Source: Bacillota bacterium
Lineage (GTDB): Bacteria > Bacillota > Clostridia > Acetivibrionales > DSM-1351
Direction of reading: 5' to 3'
DNA: 22,343 bases
Assembly (NCBI GenBank): GCA_023412635.1
Contig: JAEYNI010000054.1
Location: 1-22,343, forward strand
Shown: positions 14,306-22,343 of the stretch, in pieces
Layout of the letters: each line of letters starts with the position of its first letter
Numbering within the stretch: the stretch's first letter is position 1
Program-made: the position numbers and the translations under genes
The notes under the pieces: generated by a model
What the model was told of the DNA's origin: nothing
The model's input: only the letters and a program-made list of their open reading frames with translations
Databases searched by the model: none

Positions 14306-15868
14306 ATGTCAGAAATGTTTTGCTTTCAGTGTGAACAAACCGCAGGGGGAAAGGGTTGTACCGGAGGAGCAGGTGTATGTGGTAAAAAGGCTGATACTTC
14401 GAATTTTCAGGATGAGCTTACAGGTGCGTTAGTAGGGCTTGCAAAAGCGGCAGAGAAAGGACAGCCTACTGTGCAGACACATAAGGTTGTTATTGAAGGT
14501 CTCTTTACAACAATAACAAACGTAAGCTTTGATAATGCTTCAATTAAAAGGCAGATTGCAAATATCCAAAAAGAAAAGCTGCAATTGGGTTCATCATTTT
14601 CAGAGAATTATGATATGAACAGACTTTGGAATGACAACGAAGATATTCGTTCCTTAAAGTCACTGATTCTATTCGGAATACGCGGTATGGCAGCTTATGC
14701 ATATCATGCATTGGTGCTGGACTACAATAATGATGAAGTTAACAATTTCTTCTATAAAGCGCTCAGAGCAATAGGAGAGGACTTGAAGGCCGATGCATTA
14801 CTGCCAATAGTATTGGAAACAGGTAAGGTAAATCTCGCATGTATGGCCATGCTGGATCAGGCAAACACTGAAACCTATGGAACTCCGGTTCCCACCAAAG
14901 TACCGTTAACAATTGAAAAAGGGCCATTTATCGTAATCTCAGGTCATGATCTTTATGATTTATATTTACTGCTTGAACAGACAAAGGATAAAGGAATAAA
15001 TATTTATACTCACGGTGAAATGCTTACTGCTCATGCATATCCAAAGCTCAAGGCATATCCTCATCTGAAAGGTAATTTCGGAACAGCATGGCAGAATCAG
15101 CAGAAGGAATTTGACAATATTCCAGGCAGCGTATTATTTACAACAAACTGCCTGATGCCGACAAAACCAAGCTATCATGACAGAGTCTTTACAACAGAGG
15201 TTGTTGCTTACCCTGAAATGATTCATATTGATGATAACAAGGATTTCTCACCTGTTATAAATAAAGCTCTTGAATTGGGTGGTTATGCAGAAGACCGGAG
15301 GATGACAGGTATTAACGGAGGAGATACTGTAACTACAGGTTTTGCAAGAGGCACAGTGCTTTCGGTAGCAGATAAGGTTATAGATGCAGTAAAGGCTGGA
15401 GCTATAAAACATTTCTTCCTGGTTGGAGGATGTGATGGTGCAAAAGTAGGCAGAAACTACTATACCGAATTTGTACAGAAGACGCCAAAGGATACTGTCA
15501 TTTTAACACTTGCCTGTGGTAAATTCCGTTTTAACGATCTTGATATTGGAGAAATTGGCGGTCTTCCAAGAATAATGGATATGGGACAGTGCAATGACGC
15601 TTACAGCGCAATTCAAGTTGCGTCTGCTCTTGCAGGAGCTTTTGAATGCGATATAAATGAATTGCCCCTGTCACTAGTACTATCATGGTATGAACAGAAG
15701 GCAGTATGCATTCTCTTAACCCTGCTCTCCCTCGGTATTAAGAACATTTACCTCGGGCCTACTCTACCGGCATTTATTTCTCCAAATGTTCTTAACATAC
15801 TGGTGGAAAACTACAATATCAGTCCTGTATCAACCCCGGATGCAGATTTGAAAAAAATTCTTGGTTAA
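14306..15868 (+). CDS. hcp: Hydroxylamine reductase / hybrid cluster protein
   Basis: A 520-residue Hcp. It holds a 4Fe-4S type cluster and the hybrid Fe-S-O cluster. It reduces hydroxylamine in vitro and is linked to NO detoxification and S-nitrosylation. The N-terminal motif CFQCEQTAGGKGC...GVCGKK places Cys at 6, 9, 18 and 25. Hybrid cluster ligands are expected in TTNCLMPTK, VGGCDGAK and LACGKFRFN, all present. The ATG follows AGGAGG at 8 bp. The divergent Crp/Fnr gene is the likely regulator. No hcr reductase gene is adjacent, as is common in clostridia. A terminator follows. Confidence 0.97.
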   Translation: MSEMFCFQCEQTAGGKGCTGGAGVCGKKADTSNFQDELTGALVGLAKAAEKGQPTVQTHKVVIEGLFTTITNVSFDNASIKRQIANIQKEKLQLGSSFSENYDMNRLWNDNEDIRSLKSLILFGIRGMAAYAYHALVLDYNNDEVNNFFYKALRAIGEDLKADALLPIVLETGKVNLACMAMLDQANTETYGTPVPTKVPLTIEKGPFIVISGHDLYDLYLLLEQTKDKGINIYTHGEMLTAHAYPKLKAYPHLKGNFGTAWQNQQKEFDNIPGSVLFTTNCLMPTKPSYHDRVFTTEVVAYPEMIHIDDNKDFSPVINKALELGGYAEDRRMTGINGGDTVTTGFARGTVLSVADKVIDAVKAGAIKHFFLVGGCDGAKVGRNYYTEFVQKTPKDTVILTLACGKFRFNDLDIGEIGGLPRIMDMGQCNDAYSAIQVASALAGAFECDINELPLSLVLSWYEQKAVCILLTLLSLGIKNIYLGPTLPAFISPNVLNILVENYNISPVSTPDADLKKILG

Positions 15869-15870
15869 CA

Positions 15871-15898
15871 AAAAAAGCGCCTCAGGGTGCTTTTTTCT
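15871..15898 (+). terminator. Terminator of hcp
   Basis: The stem AAAAAAGCGCC with GGTGCTTTTTT (one G-T pair) closes on TCAG and ends in six T, immediately after the stop codon. Confidence 0.85.
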
Positions 15899-15996
15899 TG
15901 CAATTTTCTGCGTTTTTTGCATATAATTATTAATAAGAAATATATATTTATATTTTACTTATTAATATATTATAAAGGGTTAAGGGACTGTATTAT

Positions 15997-16413
15997 ATGA
16001 AAAAATTTATAGCTGAGTTTAAAGAATTTATATCCAGGGGAAATGTTATCGACCTGGCTGTTGGTATTATCATTGGCTCTGCTTTTACGGCTATTGTCAA
16101 TTCACTGGTAAACCAGGTGGTTATGCCAGGTATAGGTTTTTTGATAGGCAGAATTAATTTCTCCGATTTCAAATGGACACTTGCAGAAGCAGCTGGCGAC
16201 AAGCCCGAAGTTGCAATATATTATGGAGCATTTATTCAGCAGGTTATTAATTTTATTATTATCGCGTTTGTCGTTTTCTGTATGGTCAAAATGATAAATA
16301 TTTTGAGAAGAAAAAAGAAGGAAGAGGAGAAGCCGGAAACCCCAGCAGCTTCGCCTGAACTTCAGATACTTTCTGAGATAAGGGATTTACTAAAAGAAGG
16401 CAAGGACCTTTAA
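15997..16413 (+). CDS. mscL: Large-conductance mechanosensitive channel
   Basis: A 138-residue MscL, a pentameric pressure valve that opens on osmotic downshock. The start MKKFIAEFKEFISRGNVIDL, TM1 (AVGIIIGSAFTAIVNSLVNQ) and TM2 (FIQQVINFIIIAFVVFCMVK) match the family, joined by a periplasmic-type loop. A charged RRKKKEEEK stretch and a C-terminal helix (ELQILSEIRDLLKEG) follow as in other MscL proteins. The ribosome-binding site is weak (AAGGG). The gene is convergent with the YARHG gene with only 23 bp between them. Confidence 0.96.
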   Translation: MKKFIAEFKEFISRGNVIDLAVGIIIGSAFTAIVNSLVNQVVMPGIGFLIGRINFSDFKWTLAEAAGDKPEVAIYYGAFIQQVINFIIIAFVVFCMVKMINILRRKKKEEEKPETPAASPELQILSEIRDLLKEGKDL

Positions 16414-16436
16414 TTAATAAAAAACTTTACTCAATA

Positions 16437-17489
16437 TCAATCTGCCATGCAGAGTCCTTCAAAGTAATCCTGCGGAAACGAGTTGGGTTTGGACAGATCA
16501 ACTATATTGAACCAGCCCTTTTGTCCATTTGCTGTTTCAACTGCACACCATTCTACATTATCGGTGTCAGTAAGGATTACTTTTTCTCCTACTTGCAATG
16601 TCAGTACGGGGGTTGAAGCGGCAGGAGATTTCTGAAGTTCCAGTTGCTTCTTAACTGTGACTATGGTATTCATTTTTCTGTATTTCTCTGGTAGATGGAT
16701 CAGCTTATGTGCGGAAGATAACTTATATTCATCAGTATAGAACCAGGTTTGGAGAATCAAGCCTCTTGTTTTTGTACTGAATTTACCTGTACCGTTTATT
16801 TTTATCGAGTATTCCGAGCCTTGTACTTTACCCATGAATACAACTCGGTTGCCATCATAATAATAGAAGGAAGTCATATGATCACTACTGGGCCCCGATT
16901 CGGTAATAGCGATCTCTTTATAGTTATCTTTATTGTCAATATCGGTTATGTACATGATGCCATCAAGATTATCTCCGGAGCCTGAAACAGTCTTGCCATT
17001 AACTGATAATTCAAATTGGTCATCTCCCATGCGACAGTCAAGCTTAATTACATCTTTAATCCCGTCGCCGTTAAGGTCGATAGAACATTGTGTTTTTGAA
17101 ATCTTCATAAAGTTTTTACTCAGTCTGGCTGAATAGGAATAGAGAAATTGTATATTTTTCTTCTCAATTTTACTTAATTGAGATTCCTTGAACTTGGGAT
17201 TTTTCTTATACCAGGGCTTTCCTGCAAAATAAACTGCATAATTCTCGTTTTTAAAAATATAACCATGTCTTGCATATATCTCGTTTCTAGCTGTATCTAT
17301 TTCGCTTTGGCTTAAATTAAACAGATCCGCTTCAATAACAATATTTTTACTGCTGTTAGGCAAAATATAGTTTTCAAGCTCATCGAAATTAATTTTATCT
17401 GTAGCAAAAACATTAATTCTAAGTATAACTATAAATATGAGTATAAAATATAGAATCAAACAGAAAGCTGCTCCAGGTTTTTTTTTCAA
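16437..17489 (-). CDS. Membrane-anchored YARHG and SH3-domain protein
   Basis: About 350 residues. A single N-terminal membrane segment (FCLILYFILIFIVILRINVFA) anchors it or acts as a signal peptide. A YARHG domain follows (EIYARHGYIFKN, then GKPWYKKNPKF), then a segment with DLNGDGIKDVIKLD that looks like an FG-GAP/VCBS calcium-type repeat. A C-terminal SH3-like domain (LTLQVGEKVILTDTDNVEWC, then GQKGWFNI) suggests binding to the cell wall. The function is unknown; an extracellular wall-linked role is likely. GTG at 17498 touches the site GGAGGG, so the TTG at 17489 is preferred. This start is uncertain by three codons. Confidence 0.8.
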   Translation of the reverse strand: MKKKPGAAFCLILYFILIFIVILRINVFATDKINFDELENYILPNSSKNIVIEADLFNLSQSEIDTARNEIYARHGYIFKNENYAVYFAGKPWYKKNPKFKESQLSKIEKKNIQFLYSYSARLSKNFMKISKTQCSIDLNGDGIKDVIKLDCRMGDDQFELSVNGKTVSGSGDNLDGIMYITDIDNKDNYKEIAITESGPSSDHMTSFYYYDGNRVVFMGKVQGSEYSIKINGTGKFSTKTRGLILQTWFYTDEYKLSSAHKLIHLPEKYRKMNTIVTVKKQLELQKSPAASTPVLTLQVGEKVILTDTDNVEWCAVETANGQKGWFNIVDLSKPNSFPQDYFEGLCMAD

Positions 17490-17639
17490 AAATATCACCC
17501 TCCAAAAAATTATTCTCTATACTTTTGCATAAAGTCTAATCTTATTATACCAATATTTGGTACAGGGATGAAGGGATGGTGTTCAATTTTTATCCGGTTT
17601 TTATACGGCTTATATGGAAATATGGGAAAGTAAAAAAAT

Positions 17640-17690
17640 GGCTTAAAAGAAAAAAGGCAAGTCGGAGATACTCCGACTTGCACTTACGCC
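17640..17690 (-). terminator. Terminator of the CAP-domain gene
   Basis: A perfect 11-bp stem, GCAAGTCGGAG (17657-17667) with CTCCGACTTGC (17671-17681), has a 3-nt loop. Read on the minus strand it is followed by CTTTTTTCTTTT. It lies about 95 bp after the stop of the CAP gene. Confidence 0.85.
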
Positions 17691-17774
17691 AAATCTATTT
17701 ATTATACCCTAGTTGTCTATATTAATACTTGAAACTAATCAAGGATCAAGTTGATGGTTTCAGGCTAAAGCCCA

Positions 17775-18866
17775 TTAACCTATAAACTGCTGTGTCCAGT
17801 ACAATCTTCCGCTGGAGTTCTTTGCAATACCTACACCGATTTCAGTAAAGGATGCTTTAAGAATATTTGCTCTATGTCCTGATGAATTCATCCAGCCGTT
17901 CATGACCTGTTCGGGAGTTGTCTGTCCCATTGCGATATTTTCTCCGGCAGTTCTGTAGCTTATTCCAAACTTCTTCATCATATCAAAAGGTGAACCGTAG
18001 GTCGGTGAATTATGGTCAAAGTAATTGTTTTTAGCCATATCCTGAGATTTAAGTGTTGCGACCTTGCTTAGTTCTGTGTTCATCTTTAATGCATTAAGAC
18101 CTGCTTTTGCTCTTTCTGCATTAACCAGCTCAACTACTTTCTTTTGAAATGCACTGTAATCCCCTGATGCTGTGCTAGTTGACGGCGTTGAAGTAGTATT
18201 TGAAGCCGGTTTTTCTGTATCAGTAGAAGGCTTGGCTGTTGTTGAATTACTTGTGACAGGCTTTGAAGTCGATCCACTATTTGAGGTTAATTTGTCTGTA
18301 ATTTTAGTTGGTAGGTTACAGGAATAGGATTTATTAATATCCTTCAATTTTTCTAATAAAGAATTGATGTTTGCCTGCTGATTATTTGAGATTCCTGCTA
18401 AATTCGCATTTGAACAATTCTTTGAGACAGAAGTACTTGCTTTTGACGCCGTAGGTGCAGCTGTATTTGAGCAATTCTCTGAGTTCTTTATAACTGAAGT
18501 ACTTACGTTTGATGCCTCAGGTTCAGCTGTTTTTTGGCTTACCGTTTGGAGAACTTTCTCTATTTGAGTACTATCATTTGAAACTTTCTTTGCACCTTGT
18601 GAGGTATTCTGTGAAGTACTTTGCTTATCATCAGCCTTATTCGTTTGCTTTGCTGATTCTGGGGATGCAGCTAATGCAGCTGAAACTGAAGTTTGCTTAT
18701 TGCCGGTTTCTGTACTTACAGTATTAGAAGTACTGGCTTCTACCGGATTATTTACCCCAATAGTTCTGCCTTTTAATTCAAATGCATTGCTGTTAAACGC
18801 AAAAATTGATACAATTATTGCAGTTGCCGCGATAGTTGATATTACTGTTGTTTTTTTATTTTTCAT
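17775..18866 (-). CDS. Secreted CAP-domain (SCP/PR-1, YkwD-like) protein
   Basis: The product is 363 residues. A signal peptide (KNKKTTVISTIAATAIIVSI and onward to NSNAFE) is followed by about 200 residues of Ser/Thr/Asn/Lys-rich linker with internal repeats, including two ASTSV.KN..CSN units. The C-terminal CAP domain of about 125 residues has FQKKVVELVNAERAKAGL, YFDHNSPTYGSPFDMM, AGENIAMGQ and SSGHRANIL, so both conserved His and the Glu are present. Bacterial CAP proteins of this type are secreted and linked to the wall, spores or biofilm; no enzyme activity is proven. The ATG at 18866 follows GGAGG. Confidence 0.92.
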   Translation of the reverse strand: MKNKKTTVISTIAATAIIVSIFAFNSNAFELKGRTIGVNNPVEASTSNTVSTETGNKQTSVSAALAASPESAKQTNKADDKQSTSQNTSQGAKKVSNDSTQIEKVLQTVSQKTAEPEASNVSTSVIKNSENCSNTAAPTASKASTSVSKNCSNANLAGISNNQQANINSLLEKLKDINKSYSCNLPTKITDKLTSNSGSTSKPVTSNSTTAKPSTDTEKPASNTTSTPSTSTASGDYSAFQKKVVELVNAERAKAGLNALKMNTELSKVATLKSQDMAKNNYFDHNSPTYGSPFDMMKKFGISYRTAGENIAMGQTTPEQVMNGWMNSSGHRANILKASFTEIGVGIAKNSSGRLYWTQQFIG

Positions 18867-19272
18867 TGTTACCTCCATTAGTTTAAATTTTACGTGCTTT
18901 CTTCATGTCCATAATCAGCGTTTTTGACGTTGCTTCTGTTCAATGTTTTAATTCAGCGTAATAATTTAGTTGCTACCGGGGTATGAACATTATGTTAACA
19001 CTTAGCATTTGGATAAACAACCCCCCAATTTATACCAAGCGGCTTGAGCGTGGGGTTACAAGAATTCTAATAAACAGTGGATAACCCTTGCTGTGAAAGG
19101 GATTGGCCTTTAAAAGGTTGACATAAAATAACAACAAAATAAAATTTGACTTATAGCATTTTTTTTGATTTAACTCGGAAATTTTAGAAAAAGAATTTAA
19201 ATAGTAATATTTTTGATATACACGTTTATCCTTTGAAAAATAGGGAATAAATGAAAAGAATACGGACGAAGG
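18867..19272. other. 406-bp gap with possible alternative RNA pairings
   Basis: No gene is seen. On the + strand four short segments can pair in exclusive ways: AACCCC (19019-19024) with GGGGTT (19052-19057), GGGTTA (19053-19058) with TAACCC (19082-19087), and CCCTT (19085-19089) with AAGGG (19097-19101). A small hairpin CAAG-CGG-CTTG lies inside the first. No T run follows the last stem. A perfect -35 TTGACA is at 19118-19123 with a poor -10 (AAAATT, 19141-19146), and may be the ZIP promoter. I found no match to riboswitch classes I know. Confidence 0.4.
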
Positions 19273-20103
19273 ATGGTAAAGCTAGTGTTTGAATGGATCA
19301 GCGAACAAAATCACATTTTTATGGCCCTGCTGGCTACTCTTATGACCTGGGCGTTAACAGCTCTCGGTGCGGCAATGGTGTTCTTTTTTAAAGAAATTAA
19401 CAAGCGGGTTTTAAACACAATGTTGGGATTTGCAGCAGGCGTTATGATTGCCGCCAGCTTCTGGTCACTCCTTGCACCTGCAATTGAAATGGCTGAGGAT
19501 GCTCCAATACCTGCATGGTTGGTTGCAGCAATCGGATTTGTTGGTGGAGCAGCATTTTTATATCTTGCAGACAGGATTATTCCTCATATGCATCTCAACT
19601 CCAAGGATGGGGAAAGTGAAGGTATTTCTACTCATCTTAAAAGAAGTATTTTGCTTGTATTCTCCATAACTCTGCATAACATTCCGGAAGGACTTGCAGT
19701 CGGAGTAGCTTTTGGAGCTATTGCAGGCGGAATAGGTGATGGATCGCTGATGTCTGCTGTGGCAATTGCTATAGGTATCGGCTTACAGAATTTTCCCGAG
19801 GGAGCCGCAGTAGCCATTCCGCTGAGACGTGAAGGACTTTCGCGCCGGAAAAGCTTTTTTTACGGGCAGGCTTCGGGAATTGTTGAGCCCATTGCAGGTG
19901 TGCTGGGAGCTGCTCTTGTAATGTTTATAAAACCGATACTGCCCTATGCACTGGCATTTGCTGCCGGCGCGATGATATATGTTGTGGTTGAGGAACTCAT
20001 TCCGGAGGCGCAAAGCGGCTCCCATGAAAGTACACATCTGGCCACGGCAGGCTGTATATTAGGGTTTACCATAATGATGATATTAGACGTGGCACTCGGA
20101 TAA
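19273..20103 (+). CDS. ZIP family metal transporter
   Basis: A 276-residue divalent metal transporter of the ZupT/GufA branch, probably importing zinc, or iron and manganese. About eight membrane segments are visible. The metal-site helices are HNIPEGLAVGVAFGA and NFPEGAAVAIPLRREGLS, with the expected His, Pro-Glu and Glu residues. The loop HMHLNSKDGE is a possible His-rich site. ATG 19273 is given as start, but GTG at 19285 has better spacing from GAAGGATGG and may be the true one. The gene stands alone. No clear Zur or MntR box was identified. Confidence 0.93.
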   Translation: MVKLVFEWISEQNHIFMALLATLMTWALTALGAAMVFFFKEINKRVLNTMLGFAAGVMIAASFWSLLAPAIEMAEDAPIPAWLVAAIGFVGGAAFLYLADRIIPHMHLNSKDGESEGISTHLKRSILLVFSITLHNIPEGLAVGVAFGAIAGGIGDGSLMSAVAIAIGIGLQNFPEGAAVAIPLRREGLSRRKSFFYGQASGIVEPIAGVLGAALVMFIKPILPYALAFAAGAMIYVVVEELIPEAQSGSHESTHLATAGCILGFTIMMILDVALG

Positions 20104-20198
20104 AAAAGAGATTTGTTGAAAAGAGTATGGATTAATATATGTGACAAACAAATATTAGTTGTACTACCGTACAAACTTAGATAAATATGTCGGACACT

Positions 20199-20245
20199 AA
20201 ACAGCTATAGAAATAGTCAGTCGGAATATTTCTATAGCTGTTTTT
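20199..20245. terminator. Bidirectional terminator between the ZIP and AraC genes
   Basis: A perfect 17-bp stem, 20199-20215 with 20227-20243 (core CAGCTATAGAAATA), has an 11-nt loop. Three T-rich bases on one side and five T on the other serve the two convergent genes. Confidence 0.85.
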
Positions 20246-20337
20246 AACCATACTTCCACATTTATCCAAGTTGTCCTTCGTACTACTAACTGATTTTATT
20301 ACACAATATTAATACAACCGTTTACAACACACTCTTT

Positions 20338-21195
20338 TTAACTTATTACCTGAATATTTGCACGTTTCTCCACTGACGGAGGGATGCCATAGTATTTTTT
20401 GTATAACTTGCTGAAGTAATATGCATCCTCATAGCCCACATTTCTGGCAACCGTCTTGATGGGCATATTGCCCTTGTTAAGCAGTTCGTTGGCTTTTGTC
20501 AGGCGGATGCGAATAAGATGATTTATCGGAGATTCACCGGTTTCCTCCTTGAATATCTTTGAAATATAAACAGGGCTGAGATACATGTTGTGGGCAAGCC
20601 TGTACAAGGATATCTGCTTCATATAGTTTTGACTGAGATACTGCAATATCTCATTTACTATATGGGTCTTTTCTGAGGTTGTAATATTAAGCCTGGATTT
20701 CACAGACTTGTCCTTATTGGCATTCATTCCCCTATACAACAGAGCGGTCAGCTTAAGGATATTGGCTTTAATCACAAGATCACAGAAAGGCTCGTTTTTC
20801 TCCTGCTCTGCCAGAGTCTCATTTATACATTTTAATATATCGGGCAAGTACAGAGGCATGGTATAAAAATGTTCTGAATCAGGCTCCATAAGAAAATTCG
20901 GAGGCAGATTTTTTATCTGGAAGTTATCAAGCCCAAAATTGAATTCTTCAACATGAACACCTTCGGGGATAACCTTAAGGTGTTTTACTCCTGGTCTCAT
21001 AATTAATATATTACCCTTACCGACTTCATACTTTACATCGTCTATGAGATATGTAAAATTACCTGACAAAACAACCTTGATTTCAGTGAAATCATGTGAG
21101 TGATAATTTAAAATACACTTACAGCTGACTATGCTATTAAATGCATACAGTAGGGTTGGATTAAAACACTCAGCTCTTACTTCGGGCATACACAA
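20338..21195 (-). CDS. AraC family transcriptional regulator
   Basis: About 285 residues. The N-terminal cupin-like sensor domain (YHSHDFTEIKVVLSGNFTYL, MRPGVKHLKVIPEG) probably binds a small ligand such as a sugar. The C-terminal domain has the two AraC helix-turn-helix motifs, with ISLYRLAHNMYLSPVYISKI followed by FKEETGESP, and AYYFSKLYKKYYGIPP. The start is uncertain: TTG at 21195 is 8 bp from AGGAG, and ATG at 21189 is an alternative. It is divergent from an ABC exporter gene across about 350 bp, so it may control that transporter, but nothing in the sequence proves it. Confidence 0.9.
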   Translation of the reverse strand: MCMPEVRAECFNPTLLYAFNSIVSCKCILNYHSHDFTEIKVVLSGNFTYLIDDVKYEVGKGNILIMRPGVKHLKVIPEGVHVEEFNFGLDNFQIKNLPPNFLMEPDSEHFYTMPLYLPDILKCINETLAEQEKNEPFCDLVIKANILKLTALLYRGMNANKDKSVKSRLNITTSEKTHIVNEILQYLSQNYMKQISLYRLAHNMYLSPVYISKIFKEETGESPINHLIRIRLTKANELLNKGNMPIKTVARNVGYEDAYYFSKLYKKYYGIPPSVEKRANIQVIS

Positions 21196-21548
21196 AGAAA
21201 TCACTCCTATTGCTAATTGATTTAAATAAACATAACATACAAAACAACAACTAAATTAATCAAATATATACAAATATATATAGTGTGATATAAACTGTAG
21301 CATAGCTAAGATATAATATTCATAAACAGCTGAAAATACCTATAATACATAATTATTTGAATAATCTTGTATACAATACATTTCCTATATTAACACAAAG
21401 TCGGAGTGATTCCAATTAAAAACATTGACAGAACAGTAGCGAACAAAGGATAAAAATATCCATCACCAGGTAAAGAATATCCATTTCCTCAAAAGGTTTA
21501 CTCACTATAATTAAACTAAGCAACTTAAAATTGAAGGGATTATTAATT
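21196..21548. promoter_or_regulatory. AT-rich divergent intergenic region
   Basis: This 353-bp gap holds no gene. It is very AT-rich, with several TATA-like runs at 21265-21300. A possible + strand promoter for the ABC gene is TTGACA (21425-21430), an 18-bp spacer and GATAAA (21449-21454). The ribosome-binding site GAAGGGA lies before the ATG at 21549. No clear AraC operator repeat was found. Confidence 0.35.
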
Positions 21549-22343
21549 ATGAAAAATGTAAAATGGGTTTGGGGATATATAAAGAGATATAAACTCCGGA
21601 TTTTTGTAAGCTTACTTATGGTCCTTGCTGCGTCGGCTTTAAGTATGGTTTCTCCGTATGCATCAGGTATCATTGTTGATAAAGTAATAAAGCAGGGACA
21701 GAAGGATATATTGTTACCTCTGGCTGCAATAATCATTGGTACTGTAGCAGCAAAAGCTATCATAAGATTTACATATCAGATCAACTTTGAGAAAGTTTCT
21801 CAGGGTGCTTATATGGCAATAAGAGAAAATATGTACCAAAAGCTGCAGGAACTTGATTTCCGGTTCTTTGACACCACAAGAACAGGGGATATTATGGCTA
21901 GGATGACAGGTGATATGGAAACTGTCCGCCACTTTATTGCATGGGTCATTTACATGGTCTTTGAGAATGCTGTAATCTTTATATTTGCTGTTGCATTACT
22001 TTTTACAATCAATTGGCAGTTTACTCTGGTTATGCTTGTGGTAATCCCGTTTCTTGCCTGGGCGGCAATAAAACTGGCCAGTGAAGTAGGACCAACGTTT
22101 TCTGCTATAAGGCAGCAGTTTTCAAGGCTGAATTCGGTAGTTCAGGAAAATATCAGCGGTAATAGAGTTATTAAAGCCTTTGCAACTGAAAAAATTGAAA
22201 TTGATAAGTTTGACAGGGAAAATGAGGCCTACCGGCAGAAAAACATGGATTCGGCAAATGTATGGTCAAAGTATTTACCAATAATTGATACACTTGCAGG
22301 TACACTTTCACTTACAATAATTATTATTGGCGGTGTTCTTGTA
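21549..22343 (+). CDS. ABC exporter, transmembrane domain (partial, runs off window)
   Basis: The reading frame is open to the last base; 265 codons are present. The sequence is the N-terminal membrane domain of a type IV ABC exporter. The start is MKNVKWVWGYIKRYKLRIFV. TM1 is near residues 17-37 (SLLMVLAASALSMVSPYASG), followed by the signature elbow FRFFDTTRTGDIMARMTGDM. A loop with QENISGNRVIKAFATEK is also typical. The ATP-binding domain is beyond the window. It is probably half of a heterodimeric exporter (YheI/YheH or LmrCD style). The substrate is unknown; an AraC regulator lies divergently upstream. Confidence 0.92.
   Translation, partial: MKNVKWVWGYIKRYKLRIFVSLLMVLAASALSMVSPYASGIIVDKVIKQGQKDILLPLAAIIIGTVAAKAIIRFTYQINFEKVSQGAYMAIRENMYQKLQELDFRFFDTTRTGDIMARMTGDMETVRHFIAWVIYMVFENAVIFIFAVALLFTINWQFTLVMLVVIPFLAWAAIKLASEVGPTFSAIRQQFSRLNSVVQENISGNRVIKAFATEKIEIDKFDRENEAYRQKNMDSANVWSKYLPIIDTLAGTLSLTIIIIGGVLV

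Noticed and set aside
18867..19272. c-di-GMP or c-di-AMP riboswitch before the CAP or ZIP gene
   Set aside because: I looked for the conserved core sequences on both strands and did not find them. Only generic pairings remain, reported as such.
20157..20178. Near-palindrome AGTTGTAC-TACC-GTACAAACT after the ZIP gene
   Set aside because: It is imperfect and sits between two convergent genes with no promoter nearby, so no role can be supported.

Overview
The window is AT-rich DNA with Gram-positive style ribosome-binding sites, sigma-A type promoters and many hairpin-plus-T terminators. The gene set (short-form hybrid cluster protein Hcp beside a Crp/Fnr regulator, iron-containing alcohol dehydrogenase, AmrS radical-SAM enzyme, YARHG/SH3 and CAP-domain secreted proteins, EcsC) points to an anaerobic Clostridia-class Firmicute, perhaps a Ruminiclostridium-like species; that last step is inference. 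No transposase, integrase, phage gene or CRISPR array is visible.

Layout. (1) 1-627: a complete tRNA-Leu(UAG) with encoded CCA, followed by about 520 bp of non-coding DNA built from three cassettes, each ending in a copy of the tRNA 3' end (25, 14 and 12 nt). The last two cassettes carry a 101-bp twin repeat whose only four differences lie in one hairpin. This is the least explained part of the window. (2) 628-3001: an alpha/beta hydrolase (-), a secreted lytic-transglycosylase-like protein (+) and an EcsC-family protein (-). (3) 3118-5715: a FadR-type GntR regulator and ilvD, both with good promoters that carry a shared GACATC motif in the -35/-10 spacer. (4) 5716-7891: an 11-bp tandem repeat, an HD-domain protein and an iron-type alcohol dehydrogenase. 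(5) 8053-11688: an apparent operon of a multi-pass histidine kinase, a response regulator, a frameshifted AMMECR1 gene (amrA) and amrS, closed by a terminator. (6) 11710-13489: two minus-strand zinc-ribbon proteins, a TM2 protein and an SPFH protein, each with its own promoter. (7) 13501-15898: an HcpR-like Crp/Fnr regulator divergent from hcp, with two palindromes between them. (8) 15997-18866: mscL, a YARHG/SH3 protein and a CAP-domain secreted protein. (9) 18867-20245: a 406-bp gap with mutually exclusive pairings, then a ZIP metal transporter and a strong terminator. (10) 20338-22343: an AraC regulator divergent from an ABC exporter gene that runs off the window.

Functional themes: nitrosative-stress defence (HcpR/Hcp), envelope and cell-wall maintenance (lytic transglycosylase, CAP, YARHG/SH3, MscL, SPFH), fermentation (alcohol dehydrogenase), branched-chain amino acid synthesis (ilvD) and signalling. 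Most genes are ordinary. The best candidates for something new are the tRNA-tail cassettes and the GntR operator. The amrA frameshift and the upstream region of the ZIP gene come next.
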